From Pomphorhynchus laevis (Eukaryota > Acanthocephala > Palaeacanthocephala > Echinorhynchida > Pomphorhynchidae): a stretch of DNA of 64,000 bases. This document shows, piece by piece, positions 24,701 to 32,090 of this stretch; the stretch's first letter is position 1, and every line of letters begins with the position of its first letter. Under the pieces are notes generated by a model, which ran no database searches, was not told the DNA's origin, and worked only from the letters and a program-made list of their open reading frames with translations. The stretch lies in the NCBI GenBank assembly GCA_012934845.2, contig WNNJ02000688.1, positions 1 through 64,000 of the forward strand, read 5' to 3'. The translations under genes and the position numbers were made by a program.

Positions 24701-26844
24701 CATACACTCTCATTTAAAACAGGTCTCCCGATAATTTGCCACAACGCAATGAGAGATATACTTGCAAATGAACTAACGAAGGTTTGTCATTCTGTTGAAG
24801 TTAAACCGCATCTTACAACCGTTCTCAGCAAATTAAAATTTAATAAGTCTTCAACGTCACGTAATCAGAGTGCTCACCTTGACATTGCTGTTCAGGATTG
24901 AAAAATGACAGGTTCGAGCGAACGTTTATAGACGTCAACATATCAAGACGTCAACATATCAAGACGTCAACATATCAAGACGTCAACATATCAAGACGTC
25001 AACATATCAAGCATGATTCGATCTGTCAATCAGAATTTCGAATACAATAAAAGTAGAAAAATATCAAAATATGGCGAACGCATTCGTGAAGTAGAGGGTG
25101 GTGTATTAATTCCATTTGTTACTTCAACGTCGGGAGCATTGGGAAAACAGGGCCTGTTTCTACTAAAGATTTAAGCTGGTGGCGTCTCAAATCGTCACAA
25201 CACCGATTATGAAGAAGCACTTGTGTCAATCTAGAGAAGGGTATCTCTTGAAATAGCTCGTGCGCCTTCAGCTTGCTTATAAGCTCCTCGGACGAGTGGA
25301 AACACATTCAAGAGGATACGTCTCTCAGTTGTTTTACCAACACAAACTTAAAATCTTTACAGGCTAACACTGCAGCCTTAATTGGTGAGGAAAATAATGA
25401 TAGGAATAATAGCAAATTGTTGTCACTGAAAAATTCAAATAATCGATATATTTCAGCGTTGAAGCATGTATATATTTCTGTGCTTCAACATGGCTCTTCG
25501 CAAAACCGTTAGATTTGTTTCAACGACAGCTGGGGTTGCGTCAATTTCAAAATGTATTAGCCGTGAGATACGGATGGCTTCCCCCGAATCAACCAGTAAA
25601 TTGTACATGTGGTGTGCTACGCTCTATATATGTCATGTCTTTACTGCCAAGTTGGTGGTCTTTTTACAGTAAGGCATAATACCGTAAAAAACTGTTTAGC
25701 TAAAAAGCTTTCCATTGTTACAACATCTGTGGCGTTAGAACCTGTGCTTCGCAGCTTACCAAGTAACACTATTCGAAAGATGGACTTCGATGCTAGACAT
25801 GAATGCTAGATTAGACGTAGAATGCAATGGCTTATTTGGTGATATAATTGAGCAGCCTCTCTTTGACATCTGCATTTACAATCACTTAGCTCCATCATAT
25901 TCTTCATGTGATCCACAATCAAATTTACGTTACCATGCGAAAAGAAAACTAGGAAATTACGGAGAACGAGTTTTAAAGTTTAAAGACACAAACTTTTACG
26001 CTTTCGTTGGATTATGTATTGGAACATTGGGTGACTACGCAATGATAATTTTCAAAAGAATTGCACATATTGAGCCTGAAAAAACAATCACCCATATAAT
26101 GTGTGCATAACCGCATCCGCGTAGATTTTGGATTATTAAATTTCCAGAACAGCTTCAGTAGCGTTACGTTGTGCAAGATCGTGCGGTGGTAAATTTAATG
26201 GAGTCTCCTCACTAAGGGAGTAGCAATTGTATAAAGTTAACATTTTTTCTTTTATCGTAATAATAAATTTCTTTTTATTAAAAATATATATAAATTTCCA
26301 AATTTTTCCTTTCGGTAAATTCAAAATTTTCGCCGTATTCGTTCCAAGGAACAAATAAATATTTATTATAGCCACACAAATTGATAATAATTTAGCAGCA
26401 AAAAAGAGGGCAAACCATCAGCCATTAGAAACTTTGGGATTTTATCAACGTTCCACTCTCGTCCACGTCCGTATTTGTCCATGTTGTCGGTAGATTGATT
26501 GAAAAATTTAAAAAGCTGAATTTAGGAGAGAAATAAACAATCAAAGGATGTGATCAAAAAAGGATGTACTTACAAACTCTAAAGGTGTAAATGAAGTTGT
26601 CTCTGCTCCGTAGTAATTATTACGGTCAATGTGCAAAATTTTCTTTCCTTCTTTGCCTAATAATCCTGCTAGCACACATTCCTAGAAACGTCGATAAAAT
26701 GAAATAAATGACAATTCATGCCAATAGGATGCGAGTAAATTTCACTATCAGTAAATGCCAAAGACAATATAACCAAAATGAAAAAGCTAATTATACTACC
26801 TTAAGACCAGTTCCCAAGAATATAATATCGTATTTCTCATCCAT
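6442..26844 (-). CDS. Rab GDP-dissociation inhibitor (N-terminal half, six exons)
   Basis: GDI extracts GDP-bound, prenylated Rab GTPases from membranes and holds them in the cytosol. Six - strand exons join without a break: 26844-26800, 26681-26574, 26515-26416, 16150-16016, 13433-13238 and 6577-6442, 720 nt or 240 codons. Introns are 118, 58, 10,265, 2,582 and 6,660 bp. Motifs: FLGTGLKEC at the N-terminus, HIDRNNYYG with Tyr39 of the Rab-binding platform, [56 protein letters not shown] and [13 protein letters not shown] with the Glu and Arg (about 232 and 239) known to bind Rab. GDIs are about 445 residues, so the C-terminal half, starting at the SAIYGGTYML equivalent, is missing; it probably lies left of the window. 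The last donor could be 6441-6440 (GTAATT, chosen) or 6445-6444. The length and the GELPQGFAR form favour GDI over Rab escort protein. The large introns are filled with transposons. Confidence 0.93.
6639..6712. repeat. (TA)n microsatellite, 74 bp
   Basis: About 37 TA units in GDI intron 5, some 60 bp upstream of the exon 6 acceptor. A T-rich tract (A-run at 6598-6611 on +) separates it from the acceptor. Confidence 0.97.
6713..7860. other. Intronic AT-rich DNA with one hairpin
   Basis: Part of GDI intron 5. The only clear structure is a perfect hairpin at 7154-7185: arms CATACAAGTTCGTT and AACGAACTTGTATG around ATGA. An 87-residue - strand open frame here (7053-7316) shows no GDI similarity and no other recognisable motif. 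Confidence 0.6.
7890..9605 (-). CDS. RTE LINE: reverse transcriptase region
   Basis: 571 residues, no internal stop. RT motifs in order: [97 protein letters not shown] (catalytic YADD), LNLDKTEYL and [13 protein letters not shown]. The C-terminal region has [10 protein letters not shown] and [15 protein letters not shown], typical of RTE elements. It follows the endonuclease with an overlap of the two open frames at 9551-9605. The original protein was almost certainly one polyprotein of about 1,000 residues. Confidence 0.9.
   Translation of the reverse strand: MHKRLDTRDGERDLFRLVKRMHQNTQDIEKFYCINGKDGKLIIDRQKVRDRWRVYFEEISNEEFPHLPIPKVAETSGPLPQISEDEMKDALKRMMTSKATGPDDIATELWKAKSWDLIPWLTSFFNKIIDEYRIPSDWQSSTTIPIWKKKGNAADCSNHRPIRLLSQTMKIFERILDKRIRDIVDITVNQTGFVKNCGTTDAIHAARLLLEKHLKKNQPLHVVFLDLEQAFDRVPHELIWYALRQHQVPEHLIRWVMLLYENTESRVLSAARMSQPFQISVGVHQGSALSPALFNTVMNAITRDIQKSIPYTILYADDVWLAADNKKDLEESTTVWNNRLAQYGLRLNLDKTEYLTTDPHESGTININGFDLRRTDRFKYLGTILSASGDVTYEVNARISSAWTKWRATTGVLCDRRIKDHMKSKIYRSIIRPVVMYGTECLPITKAAERRFAVMETKMLRWISGITRYDHVRNMDILRRYGVAPIVNKMQGARLRWYGHVLRSENYSLAKTALKYEIIGKRPRGRPKHRWLDGLHTDLKAAGLHPDQAENRAKWRAKSHIADPASKRDNG
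9551..10948 (-). CDS. RTE LINE: apurinic-type endonuclease region
   Basis: 465 residues. From about residue 75 the APE fold is seen: [25 protein letters not shown] (catalytic Glu), [31 protein letters not shown] (normally GDfN), [12 protein letters not shown] and [10 protein letters not shown] then a [10 protein letters not shown] end (Asp and His boxes). It nicks target DNA to prime reverse transcription. This is the protein family often annotated as craniofacial development protein 2-like. The last roughly 35 residues (after HLAKRNSKK) are out of frame: the neighbouring frame continues [18 protein letters not shown], so a one-base indel near 9625 separates it from the RT. Confidence 0.85.
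   Translation of the reverse strand: MTIGCCDRPVTKSNRRIMTEKPSNVCTGTRAYTAIDAAGRVPARPKNIRGFLTQGRRRGTSKQVQRNKETSGEKIRVASLNVGTLTGNVEEIASMLRRRQIDICALQETRWNGSKAYNMEQERGNSGYKLLYYGTVGTSSGVGIAISNRLRDLVMEVSCYTDRLMKISIATADRITHIFSAYAPQTGRSDMEKDAFWETLDAHTREISPADLIIIAGDLIGHVGQTADGSPYHGGKGYGRRNKDGERIIEFADSHDLVITNTWFIKRSTQLPTYYSTNIKTQIDYILVRRKNLSTVTNVKALPYETLTTQHRPIIAVMKIKPPQQNVMENRTGPSRTKWWNFGDREADIISRIRLPEVTTVEETWSKTAHIVHTIVDKTLGRTKAGKRYIKRDTWLWTEDVKSKVKDKKRMFHIYLGDKTQANLHAYHLAKRNSKKPLRLPELYTTIRCTKDSIHAMVNETYFGL
11205..11400 (-). repeat. PLE-like 3' module, degraded copy
   Basis: AAAATTAAT.TTTTTATGAATTGACTAATAAATAATATACGATGTAT and GAATAGAGGTCATCAGGA, then a decayed CTACTGTGTTATAAATTTGA arm. It lies just upstream of the RTE element's 5' end. 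Confidence 0.6.
12572..12709. repeat. Foldback element, about 138 bp
   Basis: Arms of about 58 bp, beginning AAATTTTCGCC.ATGCAATTGG and ending CCAATTGCATGAGCGAAAATTT, pair with few mismatches (core CTTCAGACGAAACTTTTCA against TGAAAAGTTTCGTCTGAAG). The loop is about 20 bp. It lies in GDI intron 5 and has no coding content. Confidence 0.88.
14233..14404. repeat. 16 bp minisatellite, about 11 units
   Basis: The unit AAAGCTTGCCATTTTT is repeated almost without change; the second unit is shortened to 12 bp. It sits between two direct copies of the flanking element sequence, and a single unit of it is part of the inverted-repeat arm itself, so it grew from the element. Confidence 0.95.
14673..14888 (+). 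CDS. Hypothetical 71-residue open frame inside the inverted-repeat element
   Basis: It begins [19 protein letters not shown] and is basic in its first third, with a Cys/Leu-rich centre ([13 protein letters not shown]). I recognise no domain. It lies between the two inverted arms and could be a relic of a transposase or chance. No splice or promoter evidence. Confidence 0.15.
   Translation: MELVTFTQDTFYKEIKIKNFKRRTINQICELLCCILLIDKSQQQHLYFMVFVPVRLSITTGKGKCCNDIVS
15346..16015. other. Intronic AT-rich DNA
   Basis: Part of GDI intron 4. It repeats a few words of the preceding element (AATCAATTTGAA.CGACTAAGCTA near 15665) but holds no gene that I can support. Confidence 0.5.
16175..17095 (-). mobile_element. 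PLE-like element copy: 3' module plus RT C-terminal half
   Basis: The module occupies 16175-16500 (outer end CAGATCGGCTAACTTAGTCG), then the RT is read on the - strand from about 17095 to 16550. It contains [15 protein letters not shown] (intact YIDD), [20 protein letters not shown] and [20 protein letters not shown]. It is cut at 17095 in the RT palm, before GG.NSSPIIADL is complete. The copy lies in GDI intron 3. Confidence 0.75.
17382..17781 (+). CDS. Candidate two-exon small membrane-type protein (weak)
   Basis: Exon 17382-17448 (ATG after a TTTTTAG acceptor-like site; donor GTACAA) can be joined in phase to 17669-17781 (acceptor TTTTCATTAG), giving about 59 residues: an N-terminal hydrophobic stretch ([13 protein letters not shown]), a second one ([12 protein letters not shown]) and a basic tail. 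I recognise no family. It would be nested on the opposite strand in GDI intron 3. The splice sites look plausible, but the AT-rich context makes chance likely. Confidence 0.2.
18110..18745 (+). pseudogene. R2-like zinc and restriction-like-endonuclease module, copy 1
   Basis: Read across frame shifts it gives [17 protein letters not shown] (zinc-type C..H..C), [25 protein letters not shown], then [20 protein letters not shown] leading to FFDVNVFS, and [20 protein letters not shown] with a C-terminal helical part ending [10 protein letters not shown]. The order C-C-H-C, RHN, a PD/D-type core and a basic end is that of the C-terminal nuclease of R2-type LINEs, and matches a module I know from many coral, fish and mollusc repeat proteins. 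The frame is broken several times. No RT adjoins it. Confidence 0.6.
19086..19400 (+). repeat. Small Cys-rich repeat element X, copy 1
   Basis: It starts CCAGATTTCAGTTCAGCTCG, the inverse of the end of the copy at 30545-30870. Inside, the + strand encodes [19 protein letters not shown], close to CNGQAGKCKGCKCARAGNP in the other copy. The Cys spacing (C.C...C..C.C....PC) resembles a CXC/tesmin-type metal-binding motif. The frame is broken here. Confidence 0.55.
19722..19918 (+). pseudogene. CR1-like ORF1 N-terminal fragment (PHD-type finger)
   Basis: One + strand frame reads [17 protein letters not shown] then [17 protein letters not shown]. This matches the Cys pattern of the CR1 ORF1 fingers at 22.9 kb ([22 protein letters not shown]) and 39.0 kb. 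ORF1 proteins bind element RNA. It ends where the antisense CR1 family A copy begins at about 19918, so this is a junction of two broken elements. Confidence 0.6.
19918..22935 (-). mobile_element. CR1-like LINE, family A, 3'-truncated
   Basis: Read on the - strand, a 5' leader, ORF1 (22896 to about 22000) and ORF2 (about 21911 to 19918) are recognisable by near identity to the 35-39 kb copy. ORF2 includes the APE endonuclease ([42 protein letters not shown]) and the RT up to the [12 protein letters not shown] region, where it is cut, so YADD and the 3' end are missing. Many frameshifts break both ORFs. It lies in GDI intron 3. Confidence 0.85.
22429..22896 (-). pseudogene. CR1 family A ORF1 fragment with PHD-type finger
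   Basis: 155 residues starting [20 protein letters not shown]. The Cys/His pattern [13 protein letters not shown] then [14 protein letters not shown] is a PHD-like zinc finger as known in CR1 ORF1 proteins. After it comes a Ser/Pro-rich linker ([20 protein letters not shown]). The frame then breaks; the remainder, with [19 protein letters not shown], is read at 22091-22432. Confidence 0.75.
22990..24378 (+). mobile_element. CR1-like LINE, second lineage (CR1-2), truncated
   Basis: The + strand encodes an endonuclease ([23 protein letters not shown], shifted frames) and the first part of the RT ([70 protein letters not shown]). It is about 95% like the copy at 47.05-48.43 kb by eye. It stops at 24378 just before where PIIKKQSLDSS would follow, exactly at a perfect hairpin. 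Confidence 0.8.
24378..24427. repeat. Perfect inverted repeat, 20 bp arms
   Basis: AATTCCTCTCGGAGTTTTTC, a 5 base loop AAGGC, and the exact reverse complement. It lies at the junction of the truncated CR1-2 copy and the nuclease-module copy that follows. Confidence 0.95.
24430..25310 (+). pseudogene. R2-like nuclease module, copy 2, with inserted minisatellite
   Basis: Shifting frames give [30 protein letters not shown], then [20 protein letters not shown] and [43 protein letters not shown] followed by SGALGKQG, and IARAPSACL. These are the successive landmarks of the module (W..LPL, FRDA..LRYGW, RHN..RD.., ARLDI, ERIREVEH..FTP, STSGG). Where the FFDV.VF.P strand is expected, a 16 bp repeat has expanded. 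Confidence 0.55.
24931..25010 (+). repeat. 16 bp minisatellite, 5 units
   Basis: Five exact copies of GACGTCAACATATCAA. The unit begins with the codons for DVN of the nuclease core (FIDVN), so the array grew out of the coding sequence. Because 16 is not a multiple of 3, the frame rotates from unit to unit. Confidence 0.97.
25490..26235 (+). pseudogene. R2-like nuclease module, copy 3
   Basis: Read with few frame shifts: [20 protein letters not shown] (shifted), [40 protein letters not shown] and [42 protein letters not shown]. The order C-C-H-C region, RHN, ARLD, FD.C and K-rich helix follows copies 1 and 2. It is an almost exact inverted counterpart of 43848-44590. It ends about 180 bp before GDI exon 3. 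Confidence 0.6.
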
Positions 26845-27465
26845 TGGCAATTAGTTAGAATACTAGTAGAGACAGATCGAACTTGGTTAACAAATCTACA
26901 ACTGTGAAATATTAATTTAATTCTTGGACCCGGAAAAATAGATTGTAACGTTAAAGCTTAAAAACATTACAATTATAATTAATAGTTTTAAATTGTATAA
27001 TGAAACAAAAACTCTACAAATATGAATTTCTACAGGTACGTCCTTTGTAGTGGGTTATGCCGTCTTACAACTAGAAACTAAGGGTAGCGGGTTATGAACG
27101 CCAACTTTTCTGCGTTTATCGTTACTATTATTAATAAATATATACACTTTTTTGATTTTGCTTAAATATAATTTTGATTGTCCAGCTGTTTTTCATACAA
27201 TTTTTTGAGACAATGAGCATCTTTGATACTATATGCAAACGTCATGATTCAATTGTATTATGTTTAATTGTTTAATTTGTATTGTGTTTTTTTAATTTTA
27301 ATGAATTTCTTGGGAATTACTAACTGTTTTTGTTTTGTTGGCTTTTATATATTATTATACATTACACAACATACGAGCATTAGCTCAAATAGCTGGCTCA
27401 CAATAAGTTTGTAGATAAGTTAATTAATTATTAAAATAAGGAAATGCAACACGAAGCATTGCCTG
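26845..27465. other. 5' flank of GDI
   Basis: The region upstream of the GDI start is AT-rich and without an open frame that I can support. The GDI promoter should lie here. I see no clear TATA box or initiator that I would defend. Confidence 0.5.
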
Positions 27466-27469
27466 ATCC

Positions 27470-28990
27470 ATTCGTAGTCTTCGAAGCACTAAAATAAGGG
27501 AAGCATTATCTGATAGGTCGCTCATTTACTCATTTAAGTTAATCACTGACCAAGGTTTAGTGGTATTTGTTTTCTGAGAAACAATAATAAGACTAAAAAC
27601 GAGAAAATTTCTCTCTGGCGACTTGACTCATCTCCTTTCCAATACGACGTAGTGTATCGAAGCGGAACCGACAACCTGACGGCCGATTTGTTAAAAAGAA
27701 CGAAAAACACATTAGCATCGTTAAGTAGTAGCTACCCACCGCTCAAGGTTATACATGAAAGCTTATGTCACCCTGCAATCACAAGGCTCTTGCAGTACGT
27801 TCGCAAAAACCATCTTCCTTTTAACAAAAACGACGTTGAGTCCGTAATCCATTCATGTAAAACATGTTCCTTATGAAAGCCGAGATTCTTTAAGCCATAT
27901 TATCGTCCAACGATCAAGGCTACTCAAGTATTTGAGACTGAATATGGACTTCAAAGGACAACTTCCGTCTAACACTCGAATTGTTATTTGTTTTGTATAG
28001 TTGATGAATTTTCGCGATATCATTTCGCTATACCGTGCTTAGATACATCTTCCAAAACTTTTATTCGGTACCTTACTGGGATATTCACGCTCTTCAGATT
28101 GCCTAGCTATTTGCATTCGAATCAAGTTTCGTATTTTAAATCCGACGAACTGTGGCGTTTTTGTTCAGATCGATCAATAGCTATGAGTAGATCTACACCG
28201 AATAACCCATGAAAGGAATGGGCAAGCTGAAAGGTACGTAGGAGTAATTTGGAAGACGATCCAACTGGTTATGAATGAAAAGAAACTCACTTTAAGCCAA
28301 CGGAAAGACGTTCTTCCACAAGTACTGTCGTCAATTAGACATTTACTATGTACTTCAACGAGTAGAAGTCCACATTCGAGAGTATTTACTTTTGAAAGGC
28401 GATCATCTATGGGGCAATTAATTCAGAATTGACTATTGGAACCAGGACCTGTCTTATTAAAGAAGAATGCCAACTCCAAACATGAATGTCATGTAGAAAT
28501 TGCTTATTTAATACACAGCAATGGGCTTTAATACACAGCAATGGGCACTATGCCCAAAAAAAATTCAGTGGCCGAGAACTCAACGTTTCGACAAGAAAGC
28601 AGGCACCGTATCCACGACGACCACTTGAGAGATCATCAGTTCATCCGTAATTAGATGATGATTCTGCACCAGCTTGTTCAACACAAGAACGAAATGTTGA
28701 ACATAATCGTCCTTCCGATATACGAGACGAATACAGCTCGCAAAACCGAAGATCCACGATTCCGGAAACGATAAACCAGTCAAGCATTAATGATACGGAA
28801 ACTGTATTACCAACAAGAACCAGTAATCGCTCTCGAAGGATGCAGGAATATCTAATGAATTACATATTGGACGATGATCAGACCAATCAGCAGACCTAGG
28901 AGAAGAATGTTGTGATATAAACTAACTTATTTACTTTGTTATAGATTGTTCAATAACGCCTACGCGGTATTCGTATTATAACACTATGCA
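27470..28990 (+). mobile_element. Ty3-type LTR retrotransposon fossil (RNase H end, integrase)
   Basis: A broken + strand pol remnant. The end of an RNase H (LITDQGLVV, YRSGTDNLTADLLKR) is followed by an integrase zinc-binding region (HESLCHPAITRLLQYVRKN..C..C) and part of the integrase core (DEFSRYHFAIPCLDTSSK, HSNQ). A word near 28940, TTATAGATTGTTCAATAA, recurs at 63175, so an LTR or its border may lie at 28915-28990. Many breaks; old and inactive. Family: Ty3/gypsy-like by the zinc region and order of domains. Confidence 0.65.
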
Positions 28991-28999
28991 GTGTCGTAA

Positions 29000-30400
29000 T
29001 TTCCTTCGACCTTATTTTTGCATTTGACATTGTTGATCATTATATCTTCCAACAAAGCCTTCGCCACAATTGTGGATCTTATTCCGTTACTGTATCTTGG
29101 TTCTATCATATCTAATAACTCTACTGAAATTGCCTGTCTTAAAGTTTCTAATGACTTACTCATCTCGCGCGATCATAAATTATGTAGTGTCACAGTTTCT
29201 CGTGATCTATCGTCTGCTTTTGACATCGTCGATCACTCGATTCTTCTACATCGCCTTCGTCATGATTATGGCTTCTCTTTACCCACTGTATCATGGTTTT
29301 CTTCATATCTGTCAAACCGTACATTTCGCGTCTATTCTAACTCTTCTCTCTCCCATCCTTCATCCATCCCGACCGGTGTTCCACAAGGCTCCGTATTAGG
29401 CCCTATGCTTTTCTCTCTTCTTCTCGGTGACTTGTCTTTAATTTCTCATAAATTTAACTTCCATGTTATGCAATATGCTGATGACATTCTCATCTATGCT
29501 CACGCACCTGCTTATCGTATTCATGATCTTAGTGTTTCTGTTTCCAGCTGTCTTGTCTCAATTTCCAACCATCTTTCTTCCCTTCGCCTTTCTCTGAATC
29601 CTGATAAATCTAAAATTATGTGGATCCTACCTCGAAGCTTCGGCGTAGAACCTCCTTTCGTATCACTAAATTCTACAATTCTTCATATCGTTGATAATCT
29701 CGTTTTCCTAGGCTTTCATTTCGACAACCGACTTTCACTTAAACCTTTCGTTAGTGATAAAGTACGCTCATATACCTTGATACTCCGCAATCTCCGTCAA
29801 GTTCGTAGATTGCTCGATTTCCCTTCTTGTATAACTCTCATATCTTCTCTTCTTTTCTCAAGACTTGATTACTGTCTTAGTCTATTTTCCAACTCACCTA
29901 AATCCACTCTTCTTCCTTTACAACGCATCATCAACGCTGCCGTCCGAGTTCTCCTCGGTCTTCGTCGTTTTGATCATACATCCCACTATCTTGTTTCTCT
30001 TGATTGGCCTACCATTTATTGTCGTGTTCAAATTCGTCTTCTTATCATTGCTTTTCGCCTTATAACTTCTCATACCCCTTCATTTCTCAACCTTCCTTTT
30101 CTCGACAATTCTCGTACTGTGTATTGTGCTCTGCGTTCCCGTAATTCCATTCCTTTACATGTCCTAATCTACCTCTTTTGGCTTCCCCTTCTTCGTTGTG
30201 GCTGCTCCTCTCTTGTGGAATCAACTGCCTATTCACATCCGCCAATCAACATCTATGCCGTACTTCAAACGCCAAATCCAATTTCATTTCAACAATTAAC
30301 TAATTATCTGTGACTTTTGATATTCTTTTTTTGTTTGTTAGTGGTCATGTAAGCGTGCATTTTGCACGCATTTGCCACGTTAAATAAATTATTGTATTAT
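29000..30400 (+). mobile_element. CR1-2 LINE, 3' half with long open RT frame
   Basis: It holds a rearranged RT start (a partial AFDIVDH copy at 29005-29110, then a second) and continues to a full 3' end. The tail at 30335-30395 has GTGGTCATGTAAGCGTGC, a hairpin and ATTTGCCACGTTAAATAAAT. The element is 5'-truncated or rearranged near 29110. Confidence 0.85.
29018..30313 (+). CDS. CR1-2 LINE: RT C-terminal two thirds
   Basis: 431 residues without a stop. From about residue 35: [73 protein letters not shown] (catalytic YADD), LNPDKSKIMWILPRSFG and NLVFLGFHFDNRLSLK. The C-terminal region has RLDYCLSLFSNSPKSTLLPL and LLGLRRFDHTSHYLVSLDWP. The first roughly 30 residues are a rearranged or noncoding start, and the last 30 are shifted relative to the LLWNHLPIHLRQ end seen at 50.4 kb. 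The open frame over the RT core suggests a younger copy than its neighbours. Confidence 0.8.
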   Translation: MHLTLLIIISSNKAFATIVDLIPLLYLGSIISNNSTEIACLKVSNDLLISRDHKLCSVTVSRDLSSAFDIVDHSILLHRLRHDYGFSLPTVSWFSSYLSNRTFRVYSNSSLSHPSSIPTGVPQGSVLGPMLFSLLLGDLSLISHKFNFHVMQYADDILIYAHAPAYRIHDLSVSVSSCLVSISNHLSSLRLSLNPDKSKIMWILPRSFGVEPPFVSLNSTILHIVDNLVFLGFHFDNRLSLKPFVSDKVRSYTLILRNLRQVRRLLDFPSCITLISSLLFSRLDYCLSLFSNSPKSTLLPLQRIINAAVRVLLGLRRFDHTSHYLVSLDWPTIYCRVQIRLLIIAFRLITSHTPSFLNLPFLDNSRTVYCALRSRNSIPLHVLIYLFWLPLLRCGCSSLVESTAYSHPPINIYAVLQTPNPISFQQLTNYL

Positions 30401-30544
30401 ATCTATCTGAACGATTTTTCTGTGTCTATTCCAATGGGTATTTCTCTACCCATTCTATCATATGGCGTTCTTTAAGGTTTTGTTCTCGAACCAATTCTTT
30501 TCTCTATTCTCTTCGGCGATATTTTCATCATTACATGTAATCAT

Positions 30545-30870
30545 AACTTATGCTCGTGCAATATAATGATAATTACTCTCATTCTTGATACATGGATTTC
30601 CTGCTCGCGCACATTTGCAACCTTTGCATTTCCCTGCTTGACCGTTGCACGTACAGCATATCGCGATACTTGCAGGTTGACCTCTTGGCATGAAAACTTT
30701 TGGTGAGATGTGATTGGGTATGATACTGCAGAACCGACATGATAAATTGTGCATTTATGCTTGTATGTTATTTAATTGTAATTCTTTATATTGTAATATT
30801 TATATTAATAATAATATTAATCTTTGTGGCCAAGATTTTCCTCGAGCGGAACTGAAATCTGGAATTTAAG
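30545..30870 (-). repeat. Small Cys-rich repeat element X, copy 2
   Basis: On the - strand it starts CCAGATTTCAGTTCCGCTCG near 30868, as does the copy at 19086. It encodes a 68-residue frame from ATG at 30754: MHNLSCRFCSIIP, then ICCTCNGQAGKCKGCKCARA and GNPC. The CKGCKC core suggests a metal-binding peptide of the CXC/tesmin type. I do not recognise the parent element. It lies between two LINE copies. Confidence 0.55.
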
Positions 30871-30929
30871 AATTCCAGATTAATAACCAAGACAACTTTT
30901 ACAACTTTTATAATCGTGGTAGCTCTTTT

Positions 30930-32090
30930 GATACCCTGTTTCTTATTTTAGTAGAGCATTCGATCGCGTGCGTCATTCTCAGTTGATACAATCATTATTT
31001 GATCATGGCATTCCCTGGATGCTTGTAGCGTGGGTTGCTGATTTTCTGTCATCTAGGAGCTAGATAGTACGGGTTGGTGATTGTTTTTATTCTCCGCATA
31101 GTGTGACTTTAAAGGGTTCCTCAGGGGACTGTGCTTAGCCCATTACTTTTTAACATTTTCATCATCCTCTGCTGAGTAAACTGCAATGCCAATATCTTGC
31201 TTTCACAGATAACTTGAAAGTGTGGAGCACTATTAATTCTCCAAAGGATGTAGAGTTTCTGCAATGTGATATTGATAGGATAGAAATTTGGAGTAGCCAT
31301 ACAGGAATACTATTGAACGTCTCTGAGTGTGTTCACATTCGTTTCGGGTATAGTTCTGTACCTGCCCTATATACTATAGGATCTCAAATAATTAATTGTG
31401 TATCTCATGTACGAGACCTTGGTATCATAACTCATTCTTTCTTGAAGTCTAGAATGGACACTGAACAGATGCGCGTCTGCCAGAAGAATGCTGTAATTGA
31501 TAAAAAAACTGCTTCAAGTTTGTGTCATCCACATGTTTTAGAAATCTATTTAATGCACTTGTAAGACCACATATTGAGTTCGTGATACAAGCCAGTTTTC
31601 CAACGTTTAAAAAAAGTTGAATGACTTAGAAAATATTCTTCGTCGTGGCAGCAAACTGTGTTCAAGTCGTCTCATGTGAGTTATCGCGACAGACTTAAAA
31701 CTCTGGGTATGATGAATGTTCACCAAAGACTGTACATCCTAGATATGTTAGTAATGTGGTATATCGCCAACAGTTCGGATGGATATCCTACCTATTCGGT
31801 GGTTATCAAGGATAGACGATGTCACATAGGTCATCCCCTGTTGTTGAGGATATCGTCCCATAGTCGCAGTTTACGGTTGGATCGGTTGTCTCATCGTTGT
31901 ACAAATGCTTGGAATCGACTACCGGCGGAAATGGTGATGGCCACAGACGTTAAGACATTCAAGACTACTCTCATAAATTAGACGATTTACGGCGGAAATA
32001 ATAAATATTACCCCTTTTATTGAAACTTTTATGTTGATTTTGGTGTATGTAATGATGTTTTCCTGTGATCGATCGAAACGGCTTTATAGC
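30930..32090 (+). mobile_element. CR1-like LINE of family B', 3' half
   Basis: The + strand encodes RT pieces: AFDRVRHSQLIQSLFDHGIP (frame-shifted), GVPQGTVLSPLLFN, AFTDNLKVWSTINSPKDVEF (YADDLK box decayed to FTDN), GILLNVSECVHIRFGYSS, and the C-terminus SYRDRLKTLGMMNVHQRLYI and AWNRLPAEMVMATDVKTFKT. This is a CR1/jockey-type LINE unlike families A and CR1-2 and closer to the 32-34 kb copy. A 3' UTR runs to 32090, where an opposite-strand element begins. Confidence 0.7.
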
